DNA of 61,900 bases from an uncultured Gammaproteobacteria bacterium (lineage in GTDB: Bacteria > Pseudomonadota > Gammaproteobacteria > Steroidobacterales > UBA11654), in the NCBI GenBank assembly GCA_937801655.1, contig CALMWC010000003.1, positions 66,574 through 128,473 of the forward strand, read 5' to 3'. This document shows, one piece after another, positions 52,932-61,781 of the stretch. The notes below the pieces were generated by a model. That model ran no database searches. It was given only the letters and a program-made list of their open reading frames with translations, and had not been told where the DNA came from. The translations under genes were made by a program, and so were the position numbers. Position 1 is the first letter of the stretch. Each line of letters starts with the position of its first letter.

Positions 52932-54740
52932 ATGCAACCAACAGATACTAAAGATCCACAATATTATCATAAGGTAGTTGACTGCCAATGGGGGTGTCCT
53001 GCGCACACCGATGTGCCTGCATATATAAGACATATTGCTCAGGGCGAATTTACTCAAGCTTATATGGTCAATAGAGAGTCTAATGTTTTCCCTGGTATCT
53101 TAGGCAGGGTATGCGATCGTCCTTGTGAACCTGCCTGTAGAAGGGTTAGAGTCGAAGAAGAACCAGTAGCAATATGCAGATTGAAAAGAGTTGCTGGTGA
53201 TTTAAAGGGGGACATTAAAGAATTGCTTCCTAGTATTCCTGACAAAAAAAATGGAAAAAAGATTGCTATCGTTGGTGGAGGGTGTGCATCCCTAACAGTG
53301 GCTAATGATCTACTGCCAATAGGCTATGAAGTGGATATTTTTGAGTCTTTACCTGTTATGGGAGGTTTGATAAGAAGCAATATACCAAAATTTAGACTGC
53401 CTCCTGAGGTCATTGATGAAGAGTTCAATATTATTGTAGAACAAGGTGCTAACTTGTATCTCAATCACCCAATAGAGAGTATGAAAGAATTATTGAAAGA
53501 ATCTTATGATGCTTTCTTCATTGGAACAGGGGCGCCAAAAGGAAGAGAATTAGATTTACCAGGAAGAAATGATACCGATGAAGTGCATATTGGTATTTCA
53601 TGGTTGGAATCAGTTGCATTTGAGCACATTGAAAAGGTTGGAAAGAAGGTACTTATTATTGGTGGAGGCAATACTGCTATGGATTGTTGTAGAACCTCTC
53701 TCAGATTGGGTGCTGATAATGTCAAGGTCATGTATCGTGGTACGCGCGATCGAATGAAATCATCAGACTGGGAATTGGAACCTGCTTTAGAAGAAAATGT
53801 TGAGTTAGTGCTGAACCATTCTCCAGATGAATATGTGATTGAGGATGGCAAGTTAGTCGGCATGAGATTCTCAGTTCTAGACTGGTTTAAAGACGAGAAA
53901 GGTAAACTGACCTCCAAGAAAATTGATGATGTGGTGATTCCTTGTGACACAGTGATACTGGCTATCGGACAAGAAAATTCTTTTCCATGGGTGGAAAGAG
54001 ATATTGGTTTAGAATTTGATCAATGGGAAGTTCCTATTGTTGATCCAGTTACTTATCAGTCCACCATTAAAGGCTTATTTTTTGGCGGAGATGCTGCCTT
54101 TGGTCCGAAAAATATCATTGAGGCTGTTGAGCATGGTCACCAAGCTGCTATTTCTATCCATAAATATTGCGAGAACCAAGCATTAACTGATCGTTTGGAA
54201 TATGGAATGAATCTTGTCACAGAAAAAATGGGACTCCATGAGTGGTCTTATAGTAATGATTATGGTTATGAGAATCGACTTGAAGTTCCAACAGTTCCAA
54301 TGAATGAACGTTTCAAAGACATAAATATAGAAGTTGAAATGGGCTTTGAGCCTGGACAATTTCAACAAGAGGTTGAACGTTGCTTAAATTGTGATATCCA
54401 AACTGACTTTGCTGCAAACCTTTGTATTGAATGCGATGCATGTATTGATATTTGTCCGGTGAATTGTTTGATGATTACTGAAAACGATGATGAGGAAAGC
54501 CTAAGAAAAAAAATTAAAACTCCAGCAGACAATCTAGAACAAGATCTATTTGTCTCAGAGGATTTGCCACACACTGGAAGAGTGATGTTAAAAGATGAGG
54601 ATGTTTGCATCCATTGTGGTCTATGTGCTGAGAGATGCCCAACTGCAGCTTGGGATATGAAGAAATTTACTTTGAAAGTACCCTATGCTTTAGACGAAGC
54701 CAACTCCACAAATACAAATGCGACAAAGAAAGCAGTGTAA
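52932..54740 (+). CDS. GltD-like NAD(P)/FAD oxidoreductase with C-terminal 2[4Fe-4S] ferredoxin domain
   Basis: 602 residues. The N-terminal cluster domain (DCQWGCPAHTDVPAYI, CDRPCEPACRR) and two dinucleotide motifs (IAIVGGGCASLTVANDL; VLIIGGGNTAMDCCRTSLRLG) are those of glutamate synthase small subunits and related flavoproteins. An added C-terminal domain holds two ferredoxin motifs, CIECDACIDICPVNC and CIHCGLCAERCPTAA. Stop TAA overlaps the ATG of the oxidoreductase alpha gene by one base. It probably passes electrons from the 2-oxoacid oxidoreductase to NAD(P)+ through its own ferredoxin domain. Confidence 0.85.
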   Translation: MQPTDTKDPQYYHKVVDCQWGCPAHTDVPAYIRHIAQGEFTQAYMVNRESNVFPGILGRVCDRPCEPACRRVRVEEEPVAICRLKRVAGDLKGDIKELLPSIPDKKNGKKIAIVGGGCASLTVANDLLPIGYEVDIFESLPVMGGLIRSNIPKFRLPPEVIDEEFNIIVEQGANLYLNHPIESMKELLKESYDAFFIGTGAPKGRELDLPGRNDTDEVHIGISWLESVAFEHIEKVGKKVLIIGGGNTAMDCCRTSLRLGADNVKVMYRGTRDRMKSSDWELEPALEENVELVLNHSPDEYVIEDGKLVGMRFSVLDWFKDEKGKLTSKKIDDVVIPCDTVILAIGQENSFPWVERDIGLEFDQWEVPIVDPVTYQSTIKGLFFGGDAAFGPKNIIEAVEHGHQAAISIHKYCENQALTDRLEYGMNLVTEKMGLHEWSYSNDYGYENRLEVPTVPMNERFKDINIEVEMGFEPGQFQQEVERCLNCDIQTDFAANLCIECDACIDICPVNCLMITENDDEESLRKKIKTPADNLEQDLFVSEDLPHTGRVMLKDEDVCIHCGLCAERCPTAAWDMKKFTLKVPYALDEANSTNTNATKKAV

Positions 54741-56548
54741 TGTCTAAACCCAGTCATAATAATTTTACTGTTAAGTTTGCCAATGTTAATGGCACTGGTT
54801 CATCCAGTGCAAATGGCATGTTTATGAAGAGTATATTCAGAATGGGTATACCTGTTGTCGGTAAAAATTATTTCCCTTCTAATATACAAGGTCTTCCTAC
54901 TTGGTATGAGATTAGAGCAAGTGAGAAAGGGTATTTATCACCATCAGGCACTGTAGATATTATGGTCGCTATGAATGCACAGACCTATGCAGAAGATTTG
55001 GCTTCAGTAGAACCAGGTGGTTATCTTATTTATGACTCATCTTGGCCAAGGAAAGAACTGATGACTCGGGAGGATGTTACTGTTCTTGGGGTACCGCTTG
55101 CAAGAATATGTAATGAGAAGTTTGATACTGCACGTTCGAGGACACTGATGAAAAATACCGCCTATGTAGGTGTATTGGCAGCACTCCTAGATATGGATGT
55201 AGCTGTGATAGAACAATTATTATTGGATACTTTTGGTGCTAAAAAACATCTTATTGATGCTAATAAAATAGCATTGGATATGGGCTTTGATTATGCAAAA
55301 GAAAATTTTAAATGCCCTCTTTCTTTTAGTGCACAAACAACTAATAAGACCGATGGTCATATTATTATTGATGGCAATGCAACCGCTGCATTGGGATGCG
55401 TCTTTGCTGGTGCCACAGTTGGTTCTTGGTATCCCATTACTCCTTCAACTTCTTTGATGGATGCTTTTAGTGGGTATTGCCAATCTCTTAGAAAAGACAA
55501 AGAAACAGAAAAAAATAATTATTCCATTATTCAAGCTGAAGATGAGTTAGCAGCTATTGGTATGGCACTGGGTGCAGGCTGGAATGGAGCAAGATCTTTT
55601 ACGCCAACAAGTGGCCCAGGTATCTCACTAATGGGAGAGTTTCTTGGTTTTGGTTACTACGCAGAAATACCCACTGTTGTTTTTGATGTCCAAAGAACTG
55701 GACCATCGACGGGTATGCCTACAAGAACTCAACAGTGCGATATTATGGCATGCGCTTATGCCTCTCATGGCGACACTAAGCATGTTTGCCTCTACCCTGC
55801 AAATCCAGAAGAAGCATTTTATCTTTCCACCGAAGCTTTTAATCTAGCCGAACAATTGCAGACTCCTGTATTCGTACTATCGGATCTTGATATTGGAATG
55901 AATGATTGGATGGTTAAGGATTTAGAGTGGGAAGATGGATACGAACCTAAAAGAGGAAAAGTTCTTGGAAAAGAAGAATTGGATGAGATGGAGACTTTTT
56001 ACCGTTATCTTGATGTGGATGGCGATGGTATTACCTATAGAACTATTCCAGGTAGACATCCTAAGGGAGCCTATTTTACTAGAGGGTCAGGCCATAATAG
56101 ATTAGGTGGTTATACTGAAAATGCGTCAGACTACCAAGATGTAGTGGATCGGTTATTAGTCAAATGGGAGACTGCAAAAACTCTTGTACCTCAGCCTGAG
56201 ATAAGCTATTCCAAAAAGAATAAAATTGGAATTATTAGTATTGGTAGTTGCAATGATGCAATTCGTGAGACGAGAGATGTTTTGAAAAAACAAGGCCAAG
56301 CATTAAATTATTTACGAGTGAAGGCCTTTCCTTTCAATGATAAAGTTGAAACATTCATTACTCAACACGAACAAGTCTTTGTTATTGAACAAAATAGAGA
56401 TGGCCAGTTGCATCACATGTTAATTACGGAAACCAATGCAGATCCTAAAAAGCTTAAATCGCTTAGGTTTTATAATGGCATACCCATTTTTGCTAAAGAT
56501 ATCATCCAACAGATTGAAGAAGAAATAAATTCAGGTAAAGCAGCATGA
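54740..56548 (+). CDS. korA: 2-oxoacid:ferredoxin oxidoreductase, fused gamma-alpha subunit (KorA-like)
   Basis: 602 residues from ATG 54740, which overlaps the preceding stop (TAATG). The gamma domain (GTGSSSANGMFMKSIFRMG; TWYEIRASEKGY; LIYDSSW) precedes the alpha domain (IIDGNATAALGCVFAGATVGSWYPITPSTSLMDAF; EDELAAIGMALGAGWNGARSFTPTSGPGISLMGE). This fusion is usual in KorA/OGOR subunits that decarboxylate 2-oxoglutarate; a pyruvate or branched-chain substrate cannot be ruled out. It is coupled by ATGA to korB. Confidence 0.86.
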   Translation: MSKPSHNNFTVKFANVNGTGSSSANGMFMKSIFRMGIPVVGKNYFPSNIQGLPTWYEIRASEKGYLSPSGTVDIMVAMNAQTYAEDLASVEPGGYLIYDSSWPRKELMTREDVTVLGVPLARICNEKFDTARSRTLMKNTAYVGVLAALLDMDVAVIEQLLLDTFGAKKHLIDANKIALDMGFDYAKENFKCPLSFSAQTTNKTDGHIIIDGNATAALGCVFAGATVGSWYPITPSTSLMDAFSGYCQSLRKDKETEKNNYSIIQAEDELAAIGMALGAGWNGARSFTPTSGPGISLMGEFLGFGYYAEIPTVVFDVQRTGPSTGMPTRTQQCDIMACAYASHGDTKHVCLYPANPEEAFYLSTEAFNLAEQLQTPVFVLSDLDIGMNDWMVKDLEWEDGYEPKRGKVLGKEELDEMETFYRYLDVDGDGITYRTIPGRHPKGAYFTRGSGHNRLGGYTENASDYQDVVDRLLVKWETAKTLVPQPEISYSKKNKIGIISIGSCNDAIRETRDVLKKQGQALNYLRVKAFPFNDKVETFITQHEQVFVIEQNRDGQLHHMLITETNADPKKLKSLRFYNGIPIFAKDIIQQIEEEINSGKAA

Positions 56549-57600
56549 GCTATATTAAGAAACCAAAAATCATCAGGGAAAATGCTCTAAGAAATAAGTT
56601 AGGAATGACTCTAACTGATTATGAAGGTGTGATGTCTACTCTGTGTGCAGGTTGTGGTCATGATTCTATCACTGGAGCAATCATACAGACTGTATTTGAT
56701 TTAAATATTGAGCCTCATCGACTTATAAAGTTAAGCGGTATAGGGTGCTCATCTAAAACACCTGCATATTTTGCAAGCCAATCTCATGGATTTAATTCTG
56801 TTCATGGAAGAATGCCATCCGTAGCGACGGGCGCCCATTCTGCAAATAGTGAATTATTTTGTATTGGAGTTTCAGGCGATGGAGATACGCTTTCAATTGG
56901 TATGGGACAATTTACACATGCCATTAGAAGAAACTTAAACATGCTTTATGTGATTGAGAATAATGGTGTTTATGGGCTTACAAAAGGACAATTCTCAGCC
57001 TCAGCTGATGTGGGATCTACAGCAAAGAAAGGTGCTCCTAATGTCCAAATACCAATAGATCCATGTCAAGTCGCTATATCAATTGGTGCAACATTTGTGG
57101 CTCGAAGTTTTTCTGGCGATAAAGATCAATTAGTACCGTTATTAAAAGCTGGTTTAATGCATCGAGGGTTCGCTATGTTGGATGTGATATCTCCTTGTGT
57201 CACCTTCAATGATCATGAAGGATCAACAAAAAGCTATTTGAGCACTAGAGAGTCTAAAAGAGAAGCCCTATATACGGATTACATTGAGCCATTCAGTGAG
57301 ATTGAGGTTGATTATGATCAAGGTAGTTCTATTGAAGTGGATTTACATGAGGGTGGAAAAGTAATACTAAGGAAGGCTGAAAAAGAGTTTAGTCCTCTAA
57401 ATAAGAGCGATTCTATCCGTATTATTCGAGAAGCAGCAGATGAGGGAGAAATGCTCACAGGCTTGTTGTATATTGATGAAAATACGCCCGACTTTACAGA
57501 GATGGAGAATACAGTCAAGAAGCCCTTAAATGAGATCCCTTTTGGTGATCTTTGTCCAGGATCTAAGACCTTAACTTCTTTGCAAAAAAATTATAAGTAG
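56545..57600 (+). CDS. korB: 2-oxoacid:ferredoxin oxidoreductase beta subunit (KorB-like)
   Basis: 351 residues. TPP/Mg-binding motif GDGDTLSIGMGQ and ENNGVYGLTKGQ are present. Four cysteines suit one [4Fe-4S] cluster: C34 and C37 in LCAGCGH, C68 in SGIGCSS and one in VISPCVTF. The start overlaps the korA stop as ATGA. With the KorA-like subunit it should convert a 2-oxoacid and CoA to acyl-CoA, CO2 and reduced ferredoxin. The C-terminal 80 residues (TEMENTVKKPLNEIPF) are a common KorB tail. Confidence 0.9.
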   Translation: MSYIKKPKIIRENALRNKLGMTLTDYEGVMSTLCAGCGHDSITGAIIQTVFDLNIEPHRLIKLSGIGCSSKTPAYFASQSHGFNSVHGRMPSVATGAHSANSELFCIGVSGDGDTLSIGMGQFTHAIRRNLNMLYVIENNGVYGLTKGQFSASADVGSTAKKGAPNVQIPIDPCQVAISIGATFVARSFSGDKDQLVPLLKAGLMHRGFAMLDVISPCVTFNDHEGSTKSYLSTRESKREALYTDYIEPFSEIEVDYDQGSSIEVDLHEGGKVILRKAEKEFSPLNKSDSIRIIREAADEGEMLTGLLYIDENTPDFTEMENTVKKPLNEIPFGDLCPGSKTLTSLQKNYK

Positions 57601-57620
57601 AGATGATAGATAATAGATAG

Positions 57621-58097
57621 ATGCAGATAATCAGCATCAAAGAAAAATCTCTCGCTTCAATTGTATTATTACTCACCTTTCTATTTTCATATTCATCAGA
57701 CTATTTAGAAGCAAAAGGTTTACCAGAGCCATTGTCATTAATGCTAGAGCAAGAAGGTATTCCATTGAATACTTTAAGTCTTATTATTCAGCCCGTTGAT
57801 TCCACTGCTTCTTTAATCAACATTAATTCTAAGAAATACAGAAACACTGGTTCATTAGAAAAACTATTTACTGCATTTGTTGCCTTGGATAAACTTGGTC
57901 CAGAATCCCAATGGGAAACAATAATCTATGCTTCTGATCCTATTGATGATGGTATCGTCGATCAGTTGCTCATAGTGGGTGGAGGGGACCCATTTTTAAC
58001 GAATGAACAGTTATTAAAACTCATACAAGATCTCAGAAAACTTGGGCTTCATACAATTCGCAATGGACTTCTTGATAGACCAGAGCTTGTTTCCTAA
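57621..58097 (+). CDS. dacB: D-Ala-D-Ala carboxypeptidase (PBP4/DacB), N-terminal part, frame broken near 58074
   Basis: 158 residues. A signal-like N-terminus (SIVLLLTFLFSYSSDYLEAKG) leads to GSLEKLFTAFVALDKLG with the S-x-x-K catalytic Ser78/Lys81 and VGGGDPFLTNEQLLKLIQDLRKLG, all normal for class C penicillin-binding proteins. After NGLL the frame ends in DRPELVS; the expected IDQSLFP continues one frame over. A single extra G (58074), following codon CTT (58071-58073), explains it. Joined, 57621-59088 would give 488 residues, normal for DacB. Confidence 0.83.
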   Translation: MQIISIKEKSLASIVLLLTFLFSYSSDYLEAKGLPEPLSLMLEQEGIPLNTLSLIIQPVDSTASLININSKKYRNTGSLEKLFTAFVALDKLGPESQWETIIYASDPIDDGIVDQLLIVGGGDPFLTNEQLLKLIQDLRKLGLHTIRNGLLDRPELVS

Positions 58098-59088
58098 ACC
58101 AGATAAAACACCAGGTGATTTCGATGATGATCCTTTGCGGCCCTATAATCTCATGCATGCTTCATTGTTGGCAAATTTCAATACTATTGATTTTACAGTG
58201 AAGAAAAATACCAAAAATGATGGCATTGATATTGAATATGAATTTCTGCCTGATGGTATATATTTTAATAATAGGCTAAAAATTGGTAATGGAATCTGTT
58301 CTGACTTTAGAGAGCAGGTCTTTTTTAATCAACTGATTCAGGAATCTTATCCACCAGCAATTTTCATAGAGCTGACTGGCGAGTATCCCAAAAAATGCAA
58401 CCATTACAATCATGATATTGCTGTTACAGAAACGAATCATTATTTTTTTGGAGTCTTTTCATATTTGTGGCAAAAGTCTGGTGGGATTATTAATGGATAC
58501 ATCAATGAAACTGATATTAAGAAAAATGCAGCAGCATTATTGAAATTTAAATCTATAAAACTTTCAGAATTAACACCTCATCTTTTAAAAAATAGTAATA
58601 ATTTTATTGCCAGGCAACTGTTTTTGACGATTGGTAAATCTAAAACCAATTACAGTTTAAAGGCAGCAAGAAAATCAATGAAAAAGGTTCTAAAGAGAAA
58701 TGGAGTGAATTCGCGAAAAAATTTTTACGATAATGGCTCTGGTCTATCAAGATCAACAAGCATCAGACCGGACACTTTATCTGATTTATTGCAGACAATC
58801 TATCAGCATCCAAACTCATCCATTCTTATGTCGTCACTCCCAATATCAGGGATTGATGGGACGTTATCAAATCGCTTTAAGTCACCCATGCTTCGGATGA
58901 GGATGAGACTTAAAACAGGCACTCTAGATGGCGTTAGAGCACTGGCAGGCTATGTGCATGGTTTGTCTGGTCAAGAATACATTGTCGTCTATATTCATAA
59001 TGACTCATCTGAGTATAGCTACCAGACTAAAAAATTTGAGAATGCTTTATTCGAATGGCTAATTGATGATAAAGATCGCATTCTATGA
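58042..59088 (+). CDS. dacB: D-Ala-D-Ala carboxypeptidase (PBP4/DacB), C-terminal part
   Basis: Frame of 348 residues, of which the real DacB part begins at about residue 12 (IDQSLFPKPDKTPG, from about 58075). It holds the other two PBP motifs, S-x-N in LLKNSNNFIARQLFL and KTG in RLKTGTLDGVRALAGYV, plus DNGSGLSR. Thus all three catalytic motifs survive, split between two frames. It trims or cross-link-cleaves peptidoglycan in the periplasm. The 3' end overlaps the convergent msrQ by 6 bases. Confidence 0.82.
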   Translation: MGFIQFAMDFLIDQSLFPKPDKTPGDFDDDPLRPYNLMHASLLANFNTIDFTVKKNTKNDGIDIEYEFLPDGIYFNNRLKIGNGICSDFREQVFFNQLIQESYPPAIFIELTGEYPKKCNHYNHDIAVTETNHYFFGVFSYLWQKSGGIINGYINETDIKKNAAALLKFKSIKLSELTPHLLKNSNNFIARQLFLTIGKSKTNYSLKAARKSMKKVLKRNGVNSRKNFYDNGSGLSRSTSIRPDTLSDLLQTIYQHPNSSILMSSLPISGIDGTLSNRFKSPMLRMRMRLKTGTLDGVRALAGYVHGLSGQEYIVVYIHNDSSEYSYQTKKFENALFEWLIDDKDRIL

Positions 59089-59679
59089 TTTGTTTTTGGA
59101 CGTTTTAAATTTCCACCCTGTGAGTAGAATCATAAGAATTGCAAGCAATACAGGTTCCAGTTCAATTACTTTCGTTTGCCAGTAATAATGCCATACTCCT
59201 AAAACTGCAGCTGTATAGATAATACCGCTTATTGTTGACCTATTTTTATTAAACCAGGGTTGAAGTTTTTTAAAGGAAATCAAGCCCACTGACAATAGGC
59301 ATAAAAAGCCAGCCCAGCCAACAATGAGATAAGGTGTTTCTATGATATCGACAATTATGATTTTGATATCTCCACCTTGATCAATCAGTGCATAGCTCAA
59401 AAAATGACTCAAAATATAAAAGAGAGATACTAGCCCGAGAGGTTTGGGTAATTTTTTACATAATTCATGCTGCGTGTAATATCCAATTGGTGCGATGAGT
59501 AAAGTTATCATCAAGATTCTAATTCCCCACTTTCCAGTTGCATGAATGATTGTCTCGATAGGGTTGGCACCTAAGTCAGAGAAAAAACCAAAGATAGGTA
59601 AAATACCAAAGCCTTTAAGACTAAGAATAATAAATGGGGTCAGGCTGATCAGTGTGAATAATTTAACCATATACTGCAT
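59083..59679 (-). CDS. msrQ: MsrQ, haem-binding membrane subunit of MsrPQ
   Basis: 198 residues, about six TM helices. LGANPIETIIHATGKWGIRILMITLLIAPIGY and LPKPLGLVSLFYILSHFLSYALIDQ carry the conserved G-A-N-P, the haem His residues and L-G-L of YedZ/MsrQ; WHYYWQTKV has the last His. It passes electrons from the quinone pool to the periplasmic MsrP. It follows msrP by 20 bases on the same strand. Confidence 0.92.
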   Translation of the reverse strand: MQYMVKLFTLISLTPFIILSLKGFGILPIFGFFSDLGANPIETIIHATGKWGIRILMITLLIAPIGYYTQHELCKKLPKPLGLVSLFYILSHFLSYALIDQGGDIKIIIVDIIETPYLIVGWAGFLCLLSVGLISFKKLQPWFNKNRSTISGIIYTAAVLGVWHYYWQTKVIELEPVLLAILMILLTGWKFKTSKNKS

Positions 59680-59699
59680 TGAGTCTTTTCTGAATCCAT

Positions 59700-60656
59700 T
59701 TAAAAATATTTTCTTAAGTTCATCCCTTGATAAAGTTGGGCTACCTCATCTTGATAACCATTAAACATAAGTGTGGGTTGCTTAGCTCCAAAGAAACCAT
59801 TGCCAATTCTTCTTTCACGAGATTGACTCCATCGGGGGTGATCTACTTCTGGATTTACATTGGCATAAAATCCATATTCATTTGAGGCAGCTATATTCCA
59901 ACTGGTTTTTGGCTGTGATTCTTGGAAATGAATCTTATTGATAGATTTGATGCTTTTAAAACCATATTTCCATGGAACCACTAAACGCATTGGTGCACCA
60001 CTTTGATTTAATAAATCCTGTCCATATAATCCAACTGCAATTAAAGTTAATGGATTCATAGCTTCAGCCATAGTCAGCGCCTCAATATAGGGCCAATTCA
60101 ATATACGCTTTCTTTGGCCTGGCATTTCACTGGGTCTATAAACTGTCTCAAAGGCAACATATTTAGCCTTAGAATTAGGCTCTAGTTTTTTGATAATATT
60201 GCCTAAAGGTATACCAATCCAGGGAATAACCATTGACCATGCCTCAACGCATCTAAGGCGATAGATTCTTTCTTCAAGGGCATTGCTATCAATTAAATCA
60301 TCTATATTATAAATACCAGTTTTATTGGCTTCACCAGAGATTTTGACATTCCAAGGAGCAGGCTCAAAGTTTGCACTATTTTGATAAGGATCCGACTTAC
60401 CCATACCAAATTCATAAAAATTATTATAAGTAGTAATGTCTTCAAAACTGTTTTTTGGCTCCGAAGTGGAATAGATTGAATTTCTTTTATAGGTAGGAAT
60501 ATAGCTGTCATCTTTTGTTGATTGACTCAATGTCATTCCCCAAGGAAGCATAGCTGAGGCTACACTCATTGATTTTATAAGTTTCCTACGTTCCAAATAA
60601 ATACTCTCCGATGTAATTTCATAGGATTTAATAGTATTGCTTTTTTTTATGCTCAT
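59700..60656 (-). CDS. msrP: MsrP, periplasmic methionine-sulfoxide reductase catalytic subunit
   Basis: 318 residues. A Tat-like motif ERRKLIKSMSVASAMLPWG sits at about 22-40. YRLRCVEAWSMVIPWIGIPL contains the molybdenum-ligating Cys, and GAPMRLVVPWKYGFKSIKSI and LMFNGYQDEVAQLYQGMNLRKYF are signature blocks of YedY/MsrP. It repairs oxidised methionines of periplasmic proteins. AAGG lies upstream of the ATG. Order msrP-msrQ is the usual operon. Confidence 0.95.
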   Translation of the reverse strand: MSIKKSNTIKSYEITSESIYLERRKLIKSMSVASAMLPWGMTLSQSTKDDSYIPTYKRNSIYSTSEPKNSFEDITTYNNFYEFGMGKSDPYQNSANFEPAPWNVKISGEANKTGIYNIDDLIDSNALEERIYRLRCVEAWSMVIPWIGIPLGNIIKKLEPNSKAKYVAFETVYRPSEMPGQRKRILNWPYIEALTMAEAMNPLTLIAVGLYGQDLLNQSGAPMRLVVPWKYGFKSIKSINKIHFQESQPKTSWNIAASNEYGFYANVNPEVDHPRWSQSRERRIGNGFFGAKQPTLMFNGYQDEVAQLYQGMNLRKYF

Positions 60657-60770
60657 GGACTTGTACCTTGCCAGTAAATTAGAATATTTATTTGTATATT
60701 AGCGGATTCCAACATAGACGCAAACCCAGACTGATGAGACAATATCGGAAAGTAAATAAAGGTGATGATT

Positions 60771-61781
60771 ATGAAAAATAAAGTTCTGATTTTATTCCCC
60801 CTTTTATTCCTTATTTCTTGCGGTTCTGAGGAGCAGTCCAATACATTTAAAATGACAGTTGGCGGGACAGGCGTTCCAAATACTATAGGAACAGAACATT
60901 TTTCTGAGTTTCAACAATCGGTGGAAGAAGGGCTGCCCAATGCAAAGGTTAAGATGCTGGTTTTTGGTCAATTGGGCTCTGAAGAAAATATTGTATCAGG
61001 CCTAAGGAGAGACAGAGTTCAGTTTGCTAATTTATCGGCTATCATTACTTCTACTTTGATTCCAGAAACAGCACTTTTATATGCTCCTTTTTTATTTAAT
61101 GATGAAAAAGAAGCGGACTTTATTTTTGACAACTATCTGACTGATTTTTACAAAGAACTATTGGCAGAAAAGGGTCTAGAGTTTATAGCTTGGAGTGAGA
61201 TTGGTTTTCATAATATATATGGAAAAGATCCAATTATTCTCCCTATGGATGCAGTAGGAAAGCGCTATCGTGTTTCTGCTAGTTTGAGCTCACGTTATTT
61301 TGCTGAAGCCATTGGTGCTGACCTCATTCCAATGGGCTATGGAGAAATTGTTCAGTCCTTGCAAACAGGATTAATTGAAGCGGGAGATAATTCCATAGCG
61401 CTTTATGTCAAGACTGGAAAGGAACAAGAAGCACCTCATTACACATTGACTCGTCATTCACTTGGAATGTCTCTGATGGTTGCACGAAAGGCTTGGTGGG
61501 ATGAATTATCAATGGTGGAGCAGAAAGTCATAGCGGAAGCTTGGCCAAAAGTGAGCATCGCTAGAGAACAGTTGCGTGCAGAAGCGAAAGAAGATTTAGC
61601 TAATGCAGAAAAAATGGGCATTATTGTGCATGCATTAACATCAGAACAAAGAGCATTATGGAGGCAGGCCAGCCAAGGTCAAACTGAGAGAATGGCAGAA
61701 ACAATTGGGGGTCGATCTCAAGATTTACTTAACCTAATTAAGCAAGGTAAAACTGAATATCAAACTCAGTTTAGTGAGTAG
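60771..61781 (+). CDS. TRAP transporter solute-binding lipoprotein (DctP family)
   Basis: 336 residues from ATG 60771, chosen because AAAGGTGATG ends just upstream; the GTG at 60762 lies inside that ribosome site. A lipobox LLFLISCG (lipidated Cys17) suggests membrane anchoring. The mature part reads like DctP/TAXI-like receptors: FGQLGSEENIVSGLRRDRVQFANLSA, GKRYRVSASLSSRYFAEAIGADLIPMGYGEIVQSLQTGLIEAGDNS. It binds a carboxylate for TRAP import. The membrane subunits DctQ/DctM are not seen; the next frame does not resemble them. Confidence 0.88.
   Translation: MKNKVLILFPLLFLISCGSEEQSNTFKMTVGGTGVPNTIGTEHFSEFQQSVEEGLPNAKVKMLVFGQLGSEENIVSGLRRDRVQFANLSAIITSTLIPETALLYAPFLFNDEKEADFIFDNYLTDFYKELLAEKGLEFIAWSEIGFHNIYGKDPIILPMDAVGKRYRVSASLSSRYFAEAIGADLIPMGYGEIVQSLQTGLIEAGDNSIALYVKTGKEQEAPHYTLTRHSLGMSLMVARKAWWDELSMVEQKVIAEAWPKVSIAREQLRAEAKEDLANAEKMGIIVHALTSEQRALWRQASQGQTERMAETIGGRSQDLLNLIKQGKTEYQTQFSE

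Noticed and set aside
53504-53950. 148-residue minus-strand frame
   Set aside because: Antisense shadow of the GltD-like flavoprotein gene, which has clear motifs.
54635-54739. N-terminal extension of KorA
   Set aside because: It lies in the ferredoxin-coding end of the previous gene; the ATG at 54740 overlaps the stop and begins the conserved gamma domain.
60653-60841. 62-residue minus-strand frame overlapping the DctP start
   Set aside because: It covers the promoter and signal peptide of the DctP gene and resembles no protein.
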